The notes beneath the pieces were generated by a model. That model made no database searches, was not told where the DNA came from, and saw nothing but the letters and a program-made list of their open reading frames with translations. A stretch of DNA of 64,000 nt from Henriciella pelagia. Its GTDB lineage: Bacteria > Pseudomonadota > Alphaproteobacteria > Caulobacterales > Hyphomonadaceae. Location of the stretch: contig NZ_NCSU01000016.1 of NCBI RefSeq assembly GCF_002088945.1, positions 1 to 64,000 on the forward strand, given 5' to 3'. The stretch's first letter is position 1, and the number at the start of each line of letters is the position of its first letter. Of the stretch, positions 27,522-36,574 are shown one piece after another. The translations under genes and the position numbers were made by a program.

Positions 27522-28159
27522 TGACCTGGACAAGAGACGAAATGGCCCGTCGTGCCGCCGCCGAAATCGAGGACGGGTTCTATGTCAATCTCGGCATCGG
27601 CATCCCCACGCTGGTCGCAAACCATATTCCGCCGGGCCGCAAGGTTATCCTGCAGTCGGAAAACGGAATGCTGGCGATGGGCCCTTTTCCCTATCCGGGC
27701 GAGGAAGACCCAGACCTGATCAATGCCGGAAAGCAGACCGTCACCGAATTACCGGAAACCTCCTATTTCTCCTCGGCTGACAGTTTCGCCATGATCCGGG
27801 GCGGCCATATCGACCTGGCCATTCTGGGCGCCATGGAAGTCGCTGCCAATGGTGACCTCGCCAACTGGATGATCCCTGGAAAGATGGTCAAGGGTATGGG
27901 TGGTGCCATGGATCTTGTCGCCGGCGTTAGGCGGGTTGTCGTCATCATGGACCATTGCGCCAAGTCGGGCGAACCGAAACTTCTGAAAGCTTGCCACCTT
28001 CCGCTGACCGGCAAGGGCGTTGTCGACCGTGTGATCACCGATTTGGGGGTCTTCGACATTCTCGGGGACGCGATAGCGATTGCTGAACTCGCACCCGGCG
28101 TAACCCGTCAGGACGTCATCGACAGGACAGAAGCCGATATCAAGGACACAGAACGATGA
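27521..28159 (+). CDS. 3-oxoacid (3-oxoadipate) CoA-transferase subunit B
   Basis: The 212-residue subunit has the family motif [16 protein letters not shown] and the catalytic glutamate in SENGML (Glu47). [15 protein letters not shown] follows, and [21 protein letters not shown] lies in the C-terminal half. It overlaps subunit A by one base, giving coupled translation and equal amounts. A possible small reading frame begins at 28156 in its own stop region (ATGA overlap). Confidence 0.9.
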   Translation: MTWTRDEMARRAAAEIEDGFYVNLGIGIPTLVANHIPPGRKVILQSENGMLAMGPFPYPGEEDPDLINAGKQTVTELPETSYFSSADSFAMIRGGHIDLAILGAMEVAANGDLANWMIPGKMVKGMGGAMDLVAGVRRVVVIMDHCAKSGEPKLLKACHLPLTGKGVVDRVITDLGVFDILGDAIAIAELAPGVTRQDVIDRTEADIKDTER

Positions 28160-28317
28160 CCCGAACGAACAGAGCCGCCCCTGTGTGGGCCTCCCTCCGG
28201 GCTCGTTGTCCCTTCGTGACGCACGAGGCGCTCACCTTCAACAATGCGCATACCCAGAAAATCGATGGAGACCGTTCCCGCCGGGCGAAGTTGGTCACCA
28301 GCCATTCCGGATTCTAA
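28156..28317 (+). CDS. Possible 53-residue small protein overlapping the CoA-transferase stop
   Basis: An ATG at 28156 overlaps the TGA of CoA-transferase subunit B (ATGA) and opens a 53-residue frame ending at 28317, just before the ribosome site of the sulfatase gene. The product is basic ([18 protein letters not shown] at the start, [14 protein letters not shown] at the end). I recognise no family or membrane segment. The only support is the coupled start and the fact that it fills the gap; it may be untranslated. Confidence 0.25.
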   Translation: MTRTNRAAPVWASLRARCPFVTHEALTFNNAHTQKIDGDRSRRAKLVTSHSGF

Positions 28318-28340
28318 TCCTGCCAAAGGAGCAAGCAGCC

Positions 28341-30077
28341 ATGCCCCGCCATCGACTCAGACTGGCCATACTGTTCAGCGTGCTCGGCGCCTGCTCCGGA
28401 GAAGGTCATGGAGGCGAGTTCGAGGCTCCGCAGGCACCCGCCAGCCAGACGGCGAACCCGGATCGCCCGACCAACATACTCCTTATCCTGGCAGATGATC
28501 TCGGCTTTTCTGATCTTGGTGCCTACGGGTCCGAAATCCCGACACCGCATCTAGACGGGCTCGCCCGCGAGGGCGTCCTTTTCACAAATTTCCATGTTTC
28601 GCCATCATGCGCCCCAACGCGGGCCATGCTGATGACCGGTGTTTCACCACTTGATGCAGGCATGGGGAGCGTTCCCCAGCTCATGACACCAGCGCAGCAG
28701 GGGCAGCGAGGCTATGAGGGACAGCTTGCCGCGCGTGTATCGACCATAGCCGAACATCTATCGGCGGCAGGGTACATGACATTCATAGCCGGCAAATGGC
28801 ATCTGGGAGCGACTCCGGAGGCGCTTCCAGACCAAAGGGGCTTTGAACGCAGTTTCGTGCTCGTCGATGGCGCAGCCAGCCATTTCAGCGACGGATATGG
28901 GTACAATGCCCGAAAGAAGCAGGCGACCTATGTCGAGAACGGCCAGCCTGCCCGCCTGCCTGACAGCTTCTATTCCTCGACCTATTACGCCGACCGCGTG
29001 ATCGAGAATCTGGAACAGGCCGCCAATGATGGTAGGCCGTTTTTTGGATATCTCGCTTTTACCGCGCCCCATTCGCCCCTTCATGCCCCGGATGACTGGA
29101 TCGCCCGCTTTTCCGGGCATTATGATGCGGGCTTCGAGGCGATCGCCGCTGACCGTATCGAAAACGCCCGCCAGAAAGGCGTAGTGCCGGCAGAAGCGGC
29201 GGCGCGCCCAGAGATCAAGCTTTCCAGCCGGTGGAACGATCTCTCGCAGGAGCAGAAGGCTGATATGGCAAGGCGCATGGAGGTCTATGCCGCCATGGTC
29301 GCCAGTATGGACCATGAAGTCGGCAGGGTGCTCGAACGGCTGGAGGCGCTTGGGCAGTTGGATGATACGCTCATCATCTTCCTATCCGATAATGGCCCCG
29401 ACCCCTCCTTCCAGGAAGAGGCGCCAATGAATAACGCCTGGATCGAGCAGACATTCGACAACAGGCTTGAGAATTATGGCCGCCGCGGATCCTATATTTC
29501 CTACGGGCTGGACTGGTCACTTGTTTCATCGGCCCCCTTCAGCCTCTTCAAGGGCACTGTGGGAGAAGGCGGGATCCGTGTGCCCGCGATCATACGTTTT
29601 CCTGATGGCCGCCATGCTGGCGACCTCTATCGCGACTACGCAACCGCACTCGACGTGCTGCCAACCATTCTGGAGGTGTCGGACGTGTCGGCGGACGCCC
29701 TGATCGTCGGCAAGGGTACCATCCCGCCGCAGGGGCGCTCGCTCATAAGTGCCCTAGAGCGCCCCGGGAAGGGTGCCAGCCTCTCTACGCCAGCCGCATG
29801 GCAATCGCTTGGCACGAGAGCGTTGCAAGACGGACGCTGGAAGGCGCGCTATATCCAGCCACCTCTCGGCAGCGGCCAATGGACCCTGCATGATCTTGAG
29901 ACAGACCCCAACGAGGCGAACGACGTGTCATCAGAATATCCTGACCGTCTTCAAACGATGATCGATCAATGGACCGGCATCATGCAGGAGCGCGGTCTTG
30001 TCGAACCGCCTCCCCACTTCCTGTCGATGATCCTTCCATCCAAAAGATCAGACGCGGAAGAATCGAAGCCGGACTGA
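28341..30077 (+). CDS. Lipoprotein arylsulfatase
   Basis: The 578-residue type I sulfatase hydrolyses a sulfate ester. The N-terminus is a lipoprotein signal with lipobox LGAC (Cys16), so it is probably membrane-anchored outside the cytoplasm. The metal-site motif ILLILADDLGFSDLG and the activation motif SCAPTRAMLMTG (Cys90, the CxPxR signature for conversion to formylglycine) are intact, followed by GKWHLG and a C-terminal alpha/beta subdomain. AAAGGAG precedes the ATG; a longer frame to 28185 lacks a site. It ends the plus-strand ring-cleavage operon. A formylglycine-generating enzyme is nearby at 32239-33195. The substrate is probably an aryl sulfate entering the pathway, by context. Confidence 0.88.
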   Translation: MPRHRLRLAILFSVLGACSGEGHGGEFEAPQAPASQTANPDRPTNILLILADDLGFSDLGAYGSEIPTPHLDGLAREGVLFTNFHVSPSCAPTRAMLMTGVSPLDAGMGSVPQLMTPAQQGQRGYEGQLAARVSTIAEHLSAAGYMTFIAGKWHLGATPEALPDQRGFERSFVLVDGAASHFSDGYGYNARKKQATYVENGQPARLPDSFYSSTYYADRVIENLEQAANDGRPFFGYLAFTAPHSPLHAPDDWIARFSGHYDAGFEAIAADRIENARQKGVVPAEAAARPEIKLSSRWNDLSQEQKADMARRMEVYAAMVASMDHEVGRVLERLEALGQLDDTLIIFLSDNGPDPSFQEEAPMNNAWIEQTFDNRLENYGRRGSYISYGLDWSLVSSAPFSLFKGTVGEGGIRVPAIIRFPDGRHAGDLYRDYATALDVLPTILEVSDVSADALIVGKGTIPPQGRSLISALERPGKGASLSTPAAWQSLGTRALQDGRWKARYIQPPLGSGQWTLHDLETDPNEANDVSSEYPDRLQTMIDQWTGIMQERGLVEPPPHFLSMILPSKRSDAEESKPD

Positions 30078-30183
30078 ACCCTGAAATCATCCAGAACCGG
30101 GGCCGCTATTACGTCCGCGCAAAAGCAGATGGGCGGCCGCCTGGAGCTGCCGCCCATACGAATTGTACTGTGACCGGAGGGGA

Positions 30184-31572
30184 TTATCCCGCCGAAGCGC
30201 CAGCTCGGGTCGTGACACGGTGCGCGAGGGGATCCAGGCCGCGCTTTCGGCGTTCTTCCTGTTCTTCCTTGTGCGCATCCTTCATCATCTGACGGACCTT
30301 GAGCACCGCCCGGTCAGTACGCGCGAGCTGGTCCTTGTCCCAGCGTGCAATACGGCCTTGCGACATCTGCATTGGGGCATCACCGCCGACGAAGCAGGCC
30401 ATGCCAGGCAGCTGATCTGACTGCAGGGCCTTTTTCAGCATGAAGGACATGGTCTTGGCCTTGCGCTTGGAGACGACCGAGGAATCGATCGCCCCGATAA
30501 GCCAGCCGGTAAAAGTGCCGATATCGTTAGGTACGAACCAGAAGAACAGGCCATGGACGCCGCCTTCCATGAATTCACGACCGTGGTGCACGAGATTTGG
30601 CATGAACCAGCGAATGTCGTCGATCGCTTTTGTGCCCCCGTGACCGCCTTCCTCGCGAAGCGATGCGTAGACGCCATTGCCCGGCAGCATCTCGAATTTC
30701 ACGCCCCCGCCCATCTTCTGGTCACCGAAGAGATAGCAGGTCCGGTGAAGGCAGCCGACATGGGTCATGTCGACGGTATTGTCGAGCTGGTTGAGATAGC
30801 TGTAGGGCACTTCCATCCGGTTGCGCACAAGAACATCGTCAGCCAGGACTTCCCGGATATGCGCCATTGAGTCCAGAAGCGGTTTCGGCTCCTTGACCCC
30901 CATATAGACCCAGATGATACCGCCTTCCTCTGTGGCAGGGTAGGATACAGCCTTCACCTTCTTGCAGGCTGGGCTGTCAGGTCCATCCGCGAGGAATGCC
31001 ACGCAGTCGCCGTGCTTGTTAAAGGTCATGCCGTGATAGCGGCAGGTAATCGTGCCCACATCCCAGACATTGACCTGACCGAGCGAGAGGAGCGGGCCAC
31101 GGTGAGGGCACCGGTTCTCCAGCGCGCAGGGGCTACCATCCTTGTCGCGAAACAGGATGACATTATCGCCCAGAAGCTTGATCGCCTTGTGCTCATTGTG
31201 TTTGAGCTCATCGGAGAACAGTGCCGGATACCAGTATTCACGCAGACCAAAGAACGGGATTTCCTCCTGATACTCCTCGACATAGTCCCAGGGCACTTCG
31301 CGGATGGAATCCGGCTTGTCGGGCGTACCGTGAGGCTTCTTGTACCAATTGGCCATGAAGCTGCTCTCGGACGAAAGGACCTGCAGTCGCGGCTCGTCAT
31401 ACCTGCGCTTCAGGAAACCCAGTCCGGGAATGCTGCCAAAGATCGCGCGTGCCTTGCGGCCAACCAGTTCAGCCGTTCCGCGCTTGAACTTGCCGCCATA
31501 GCTGGTGGTCGGTGCAACCGTCTGAAAACGTTCTTTCTCATCGATCAGCGTATGGGCGTTACCGTCAGGCAT
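30184..31572 (-). CDS. Rieske non-heme iron oxygenase, alpha subunit
   Basis: The 462-residue terminal oxygenase has a Rieske [2Fe-2S] site (Cys155-x-His157 in NRCPHRG, Cys177-x2-His180 in CRYHGMTF). A mononuclear iron site lies in NQLDNTVDMTHVGCLH, with His271 and His276 and a bridging Asp. The single-subunit layout and VanB-type reductase point to the vanillate O-demethylase/phthalate dioxygenase group, which hydroxylates or O-dealkylates aromatics. GGAGG precedes the ATG. It converges on the sulfatase gene. With the reductase at 21272 it would make a two-component system feeding a catechol to the intradiol dioxygenase. The exact substrate cannot be read from sequence. Confidence 0.88.
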   Translation of the reverse strand: MPDGNAHTLIDEKERFQTVAPTTSYGGKFKRGTAELVGRKARAIFGSIPGLGFLKRRYDEPRLQVLSSESSFMANWYKKPHGTPDKPDSIREVPWDYVEEYQEEIPFFGLREYWYPALFSDELKHNEHKAIKLLGDNVILFRDKDGSPCALENRCPHRGPLLSLGQVNVWDVGTITCRYHGMTFNKHGDCVAFLADGPDSPACKKVKAVSYPATEEGGIIWVYMGVKEPKPLLDSMAHIREVLADDVLVRNRMEVPYSYLNQLDNTVDMTHVGCLHRTCYLFGDQKMGGGVKFEMLPGNGVYASLREEGGHGGTKAIDDIRWFMPNLVHHGREFMEGGVHGLFFWFVPNDIGTFTGWLIGAIDSSVVSKRKAKTMSFMLKKALQSDQLPGMACFVGGDAPMQMSQGRIARWDKDQLARTDRAVLKVRQMMKDAHKEEQEERRKRGLDPLAHRVTTRAGASAG

Positions 31573-31918
31573 GAGGAATCCTCCACATTGTTCACGTGCC
31601 GCCTGGCACGAATTTGGTGAATTATCTCAATAGTGTAGCCTTCCGGATTAGAGGGCGCCCTGCCCGATCGTCTGGATTTCGCTCCAATCGTCCTGAATTA
31701 CCTCCCCACTGGCAGACCACGATCTGGCTCAACGCTATTTGACGTTAGCACTGGAAACACGCCTGCAATTATATAGGACCCCTATTTATAATCGTCCCGA
31801 GACAGGAGGCGAGCGATGCGGCCTCCGACCGCGAGGCGACTGCCAGATCGCAGCGCTTCGCAAGTACGGATGCCAACCAGACGGACGCCCCGCCCGCGGC
31901 AACGGTCGAGGCGCCCTG
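31573..31918. other. Promoter-side spacer upstream of the Rieske oxygenase
   Basis: No gene is seen. It must contain the minus-strand promoter of the oxygenase gene. An imperfect AT-rich dyad (about 31767-31791, TATATAGG opposite CCTATTTATA) is the only structured element. No ATAC-N7-GTAT site was found here, so this oxygenase may not share the LysR control. Confidence 0.4.
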
Positions 31919-32176
31919 ATGTCAAACCCACCTCTCGAAGAGTATCGCATCGGTTATCCCGTTGCCATCGACGCACCGGGCGTGGATGGCGGGCCGCCGA
32001 AGACATTGACCGCCTATGGCATACAGGGCACGCCGGCATTGGTCATGATGCTCGGAATTGAAGCACATATTCGCGTAGCGCGGCGCGCACATCGGCGGCT
32101 ATATCAGAACTGCGAATTCAAGGGGTTCCTTGCCCGAAAGCAGCAGTCATGGAGTTCGCGCAACACGATTTCCTGA
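31919..32176 (+). pseudogene. Remnant of a thioredoxin-like (redoxin) protein
   Basis: The frame reads EEYRIGYPVAIDAPG and TLTAYGIQGTPALVMM. This resembles the C-terminal half of TlpA/redoxin-type proteins, where a YG-x-x-GTP-x-LV turn carries the cis-proline. The CxxC half is missing upstream, and after LVMM the sequence loses family character. It appears to be a decayed fragment. Identification is tentative. Confidence 0.35.
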
Positions 32177-32238
32177 AACAATTGCCGTGCTCATCATCTG
32201 TCTGCCCCAGGGAGGAGGCGCGCGGCGCCGACCAGTTT

Positions 32239-33195
32239 TCAATCAACATCATATGCAACCCGGAAACCGATATGGCTCGCGGAGAAGTCGAGTTGCTGAA
32301 TCTGTTTGGCTGCCGGCCGATAGCGTTGGCAGTAAGTGTCCGAGCACAGAAATGAACCGCCTTTCAGCAGCCCTCTATTCTGCTCGATGCTCGCATCTGC
32401 GACCCACTCCCAGACATTACCTGTCATGTCATGAAGTCCGTATCCATTGGGTGGGTAACAGCCGACTGGCGAACTGCGGTCAAATCCGTCAGCCTCTGAA
32501 TTCTCGATGGGGAATACGCCCTGCCAGATATTCGCGCGGTAGGCACCCGCATCAGGAACGGTGTTACCCCATTCATAAGTTGCGCCGGACAAGCCACCGC
32601 GCGCGGCAAATTCCCATTCCGCTTCGGTGGGAAGGCGACCTCCTGCCCAGTCAGCGAAGGCTTTGGCATCGGCATAGGCAATGTGAACGACAGGATGGTC
32701 CCAACGACCATCCAGCGATGAGCCTGGCCCTTCAGGATGGCGCCAGGATGCGCCTGGAATGAATTGCCACCAGTTCCGCATCAATTTCGAAGGCACCAGG
32801 AACACGGCCGATCCCGGAATCAGCAGCGCTTCTGGAATATCAGGATGAAGATCAGATGAGGGTTCGCGTTCGGCAACGGACTTGTAGTCCGTCGCTTCGA
32901 CAAATTCGGCAAATCGCCGATTGCTGACTTCCGTCGCATCGATCTCGAACGGACCGACCGTCTTCATCTGGGCGGGTGCTTCCTCCGCGTAGCCCTCATT
33001 GCTGCCCATCAAGAATGTGCCGCCAGTGAGTTTTACGCGAGGCGATACAAGCTGAGACCTGCAAAGCTCCGATGAATGATCTGCAAGCGGCAGTTGGTGT
33101 TGCGCCTTTCCCGCCTGCGAAAACACAATGGCCATACCCGTCCACAACAAGAATGAATGGAGTTTGCCTGATGAGATGGTCTCGACCATGGTCAT
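32239..33195 (-). CDS. Formylglycine-generating enzyme (sulfatase-maturing), with signal peptide
   Basis: The 318-residue SUMF1/FGE-family protein oxidises the sulfatase active-site cysteine to formylglycine. Seen are VKLTGGTFLMGSNEG, IDATEVSNRRFAEFV, GGRLPTEAEWEFAARGG, MTGNVWEWVAD and the catalytic pair Cys284/Cys289 in GGSFLCSDTYCQRYRP. Residues about 8-35 look like a cleavable signal peptide (LLWTGMAIVFSQAGKAQ), which is unusual for a bacterial FGE expected to act before export. Start is placed at the ATG at 33195; an upstream in-frame TTG at 33234 would lengthen it by 13. The evident client is the arylsulfatase at 28341-30077. Confidence 0.85.
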   Translation of the reverse strand: MTMVETISSGKLHSFLLWTGMAIVFSQAGKAQHQLPLADHSSELCRSQLVSPRVKLTGGTFLMGSNEGYAEEAPAQMKTVGPFEIDATEVSNRRFAEFVEATDYKSVAEREPSSDLHPDIPEALLIPGSAVFLVPSKLMRNWWQFIPGASWRHPEGPGSSLDGRWDHPVVHIAYADAKAFADWAGGRLPTEAEWEFAARGGLSGATYEWGNTVPDAGAYRANIWQGVFPIENSEADGFDRSSPVGCYPPNGYGLHDMTGNVWEWVADASIEQNRGLLKGGSFLCSDTYCQRYRPAAKQIQQLDFSASHIGFRVAYDVD

Positions 33196-33234
33196 TTCAC
33201 TCGCCGCAGATTTGCTGAGCGGATTCCGCTTCAA

Positions 33235-33568
33235 TTAGCACAGAGTCTAGCAATTTGAGCGTGGATAAACAGGCCATTTTCAGAACGCCACGGCACACGG
33301 GGCGAACGCCCCTGCAAGTTATTTGATTTATGCTTCCAGCCCATGATCCGGCCCGCTACAAAAGTGAGGGGCGTCGGGTGGGTCTATTCGGGCCGGTGAC
33401 CAGAGCCCCTCCGGCTTGTTGTCAGAAACTGGAAAGTCTAAAAAGGTCAAAACGAGTCGTATAACTCACATCAATATATATGTTGTGAGTCAGGCATGTG
33501 GGTGGGGACCGCGCGCTTGCGGCACAAACAACGAAAACGACAAGCGTCGAGCGGTTTTAGAGACACAA
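33235..33568. other. Spacer upstream of the first hybrid kinase
   Basis: No separate gene is supported, although the kinase frame stays open to 33416. The stretch holds a perfect seven-base inverted repeat at 33464-33490 and a 12-base word, GTCTAAAAAGGT (33436-33447), that recurs at 39330-39341. It probably contains the kinase promoter. Confidence 0.45.
33464..33490. repeat. Inverted repeat upstream of hybrid kinase
   Basis: ACTCACA (33464-33470) and TGTGAGT (33484-33490) are perfect complements around a 13-base AT-rich spacer. It lies 79 bases before the chosen kinase start. It may be an operator or a leader hairpin; function unknown. Confidence 0.4.
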
Positions 33569-35839
33569 ATGCCAGTCCTTGATGCGTTCTTCCGGAATCA
33601 TCCGGAGCCAATGTGGGTGTATGACCTCGAAAGCCTGAGCTTCCTGGCGGTCAATCACGCTGCGATCACACATTACGGATACTCTGAAGCAGAGTTTCTT
33701 CGAATGACGATTGCCGATATCCGTCCAAAGGAAGATGTCCGCAATCTCATGGAGAATATCGCAAAAGTCGCAGGCGGACGCGATGAGGCCGGCATCTGGC
33801 GTCATGTCAAGAAATCCGGCGAGCTGATTCATGTCCGGATCACATCATACGAGACGATTTATGAGGGCCGCAGGGCAGAGATTGTTTCCGCCACCGACGT
33901 GAGCGACCTCGTCCGGGCGAAGATGCGACTCCAGGATCAGGACGCAGCCCTTCGCACAGCTCAAAGCCTGCTTAAAGTGGGGCCCTGGAAAATTGACTGC
34001 GAAACCAGACGTATCAGCTGGCCAGACGATATAGAAAGCATAACCGGCATGCGGGCTGAAGACATCCCGCAGGATTTTGACGCGTTCATCCCCCTCCTGC
34101 ATCCGGACGACAGAAGTCGGGAAGTTACCGCATTTGAGAATTTTCTAAACAGCGACAACGATCAATACGAATTCCAGTATCGCATCATCGGTCCGGACGG
34201 TGAGATTATCCATCTGCGGGGCAAGGGTCAGGTGGTGGAGACTGCGAATGGCCGTGCATTGACCGGTATCATCCAGAACGTCACTGAAATGGTTGAGCAA
34301 TCATCGCAGATGTGGCTGCTCAGCGAATGCATGTCTCGTGTGAACGACATCATCCTGATCACGGAGGCCGGCCCCATAGACGATCCGGACGGCCCTCGCA
34401 TCGTTTTTGTGAACGAGGCCTTCGAGCGCAAGACCGGCTACTCAATCGAGGAAGCGATCGGCAAGACGCCCCGTTTTCTGCAAGGTGCTGAAACCCAGCG
34501 CACAGAGCTGGACAGGATTCGGAATGCCATTGCCGCGCGGCAGCCGGTCCAGGCGCAATTGATCAATTATACAAAGCAGGGAACGCCTCTCTGGCTCGAA
34601 GTTGACATTGTTCCGGTTGCGATCGGAGGGGGCGAGTTCACCCATTTTATCGCGATCGAGCGCGACATTACCGAGCGCAAGGGACTTGAAAACAGGCTTC
34701 GCGAATCCGAGCGCCTGGAATCTCTTGGCCAGCTAACCGGCGGGATCGCACACGATTTCAACAATCTGCTCACAGTCGTCCTTGGCAACAGTGAGTCGCT
34801 CTACAATCGCTTGCCTGACGGCCCGCTGCGGGAAATGGCATCCCTTTCTCTTGCCGCGTCCCGGAGAGGTTCAGACCTGGTCATGAGACTTCTCGCATTT
34901 GCGCGTCGGCAGGCGCTGGCACCTGCCCCCGCTAACCTTAATGAGTGGCTGGAGGATAACCTGCCCCTCTTGCGGCATTCGCTTCCGGAGTCGATTTCGA
35001 TCGATCTTGATCTGCACCCTGACATCGGCATCGCTGCGGTTGACCGCTCCCAGTTCGACACGGCGCTGTTGAACCTGTGCCTGAACGCAAAGGATGCGAT
35101 GGCCAATGGTGGGCAGCTTCACATACAGACGAAGAATGTCGATGTTGACGACAGCTTCGCGGAAACCATGCCCGAGATCGAACCGGGCGCATATGTCATG
35201 GTCGCGGTCAGGGATAATGGCTCCGGAATGGCTCCCGAGGTAAGGGACAGGGCATTCGAGCCCTTTTTCACCACAAAGAATGCCGGCGTTGGCTCTGGCC
35301 TCGGCCTGAGCATGGTCTACGGTTTCGTCAGGCAGTCAGGCGGCGATGTCGCCATTCACTCAGATCCCGGACAAGGAACAACGGTAAGGCTCTTCTTTCC
35401 GCAAAGTGCAGACAGGACAGCCAAGGTCGTCAAGCCTGCCCGCCGTGAGCGTGCGGCTCTGCCTGAATTGAAGGTGCTGGTTGTCGAAGACAATGAATTC
35501 GTGATGGCTCATGTCAAACGTCTCATGAACGATCTGGGCATGAAGGTTGTCGCCGCGGCGAATGGACCGGAAGCTCTCGAGCAGCTGAGCAGACATCCGG
35601 ACATTTCACTGCTTTTCACCGATGTTGTCCTGCCGGGGGGCATGGATGGCGTCCAGATATCCGAAGCTGTGCGTGCCGTGCGTCCTGAAGTCAGGACCAT
35701 CTACACGACCGGCTATACTGAGAATGCCACCATACTCAGTGAGAAGGTCGACGACAAAATTCTCTTGCTTGGCAAACCATATCGCAAACAGGATCTGGTG
35801 GAGAAGATCTGGGCCGCGCTGGAACGTCGTCCCGCATGA
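33569..35839 (+). CDS. Hybrid sensor histidine kinase with three PAS domains and a receiver
   Basis: The 756-residue soluble-looking protein has PAS domains at about 1-125, 140-255 and 265-385. A HisKA domain follows (phospho-acceptor His395 in GGIAHDFNNLL), then a HATPase domain (NLCLNAKDAM, DNGSGM, GSGLGLSMVYGF) and a C-terminal receiver (Asp685 in FTDVVLPGGMDG). The third PAS looks like a LOV domain (GKTPRFLQGAETQ, IERDITERK) but has Thr-Pro where photoactive LOV domains have Asn-Cys. No membrane segment is seen. The start at 33569 is chosen where PAS homology begins; an in-frame start at 33416 would add 51 unremarkable residues. It converges on the response-regulator gene at 35863. Confidence 0.85.
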   Translation: MPVLDAFFRNHPEPMWVYDLESLSFLAVNHAAITHYGYSEAEFLRMTIADIRPKEDVRNLMENIAKVAGGRDEAGIWRHVKKSGELIHVRITSYETIYEGRRAEIVSATDVSDLVRAKMRLQDQDAALRTAQSLLKVGPWKIDCETRRISWPDDIESITGMRAEDIPQDFDAFIPLLHPDDRSREVTAFENFLNSDNDQYEFQYRIIGPDGEIIHLRGKGQVVETANGRALTGIIQNVTEMVEQSSQMWLLSECMSRVNDIILITEAGPIDDPDGPRIVFVNEAFERKTGYSIEEAIGKTPRFLQGAETQRTELDRIRNAIAARQPVQAQLINYTKQGTPLWLEVDIVPVAIGGGEFTHFIAIERDITERKGLENRLRESERLESLGQLTGGIAHDFNNLLTVVLGNSESLYNRLPDGPLREMASLSLAASRRGSDLVMRLLAFARRQALAPAPANLNEWLEDNLPLLRHSLPESISIDLDLHPDIGIAAVDRSQFDTALLNLCLNAKDAMANGGQLHIQTKNVDVDDSFAETMPEIEPGAYVMVAVRDNGSGMAPEVRDRAFEPFFTTKNAGVGSGLGLSMVYGFVRQSGGDVAIHSDPGQGTTVRLFFPQSADRTAKVVKPARRERAALPELKVLVVEDNEFVMAHVKRLMNDLGMKVVAAANGPEALEQLSRHPDISLLFTDVVLPGGMDGVQISEAVRAVRPEVRTIYTTGYTENATILSEKVDDKILLLGKPYRKQDLVEKIWAALERRPA

Positions 35840-35862
35840 TGACCAAGCCCAGGACAAAGCCC

Positions 35863-36552
35863 CTAGGCGACCAATCTGTATCCTACACCACGAATGGTCC
35901 GAATTGCAGCCGCTCCGTCTTCGGTGTGCTCATTCAGCAAGCGTCTCAAGCGGCTCACATAGGTTTCCAGTGACTTGTCGCCGAATTGGGCCTCTCGTTG
36001 AAACACTTTCAGATACAAGTCTGTGCGAAGGACGGGTTCGCCATTCGCCAGAGCCAGTTCCTCCAGAAGGCTTGCTTCTGCGCCCGTCAGCTTGGTTGTA
36101 TGGGTTTCCCCTTTGAGCAACTGGGCCTGCACGTGGAATTCGCAATTTCCGATCGCAATGACAGAAGGCTTTGGTGATGATCGCTTGCGATGCAGCAAGG
36201 CGGCCTTCAGCGTCCGCGCATGAAGTTCGCGAATGCCAACAGGCTTCATGATATAATCATCCGCACCGCTCATCAGCGTATCGGCCCTGAACTGGGTATC
36301 TCCCCAGGCGGACAGCATGATGACAGGCGTGTCGGTCCTTTTGCGCACCTCTGAAAGGATCGTCGTTCCGCTTGCATCGGGCAATTGCAGGTCGAGAATT
36401 ATGCAATCGAAATCACCGGCGCGACCGGGCAACAGGGAACGTTTTGCCTCTTCGAACGATCTGGCCGTCACGATCTCATCGTCTGGCTCAGGCCAACCAA
36501 GCTGAACGGTCCGCAGCAGGCTCTCCTCATCATCAACTAATAAAATCTTCAT
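35863..36552 (-). CDS. OmpR-family response regulator
   Basis: The 229-residue protein has a receiver domain (acidic LLVDDEE, phospho-acceptor Asp54 in IILDLQLPD, Lys in YIMKPVG). Its C-terminal winged helix is of OmpR/PhoB type (LTGAEASLLEELALANGEPVL, LETYVSRLRRLL, IRTIRGVGYRLV). It is the last gene of a minus-strand group with the GAF and GGDEF/EAL proteins, 22 bases after the latter. It lies tail-to-tail with the hybrid kinase. No dedicated membrane kinase is adjacent, so its input probably comes from one of the two hybrid kinases. Confidence 0.88.
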   Translation of the reverse strand: MKILLVDDEESLLRTVQLGWPEPDDEIVTARSFEEAKRSLLPGRAGDFDCIILDLQLPDASGTTILSEVRKRTDTPVIMLSAWGDTQFRADTLMSGADDYIMKPVGIRELHARTLKAALLHRKRSSPKPSVIAIGNCEFHVQAQLLKGETHTTKLTGAEASLLEELALANGEPVLRTDLYLKVFQREAQFGDKSLETYVSRLRRLLNEHTEDGAAAIRTIRGVGYRLVA

Positions 36553-36574
36553 TGCTCAGAACTGTTAGGGGATA

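Noticed and set aside
31739-31918. Upstream part of the redoxin-like frame as a full gene
   Set aside because: The first 60 residues do not resemble a thioredoxin fold and the CxxC motif is absent, so only the later part is kept as a remnant.
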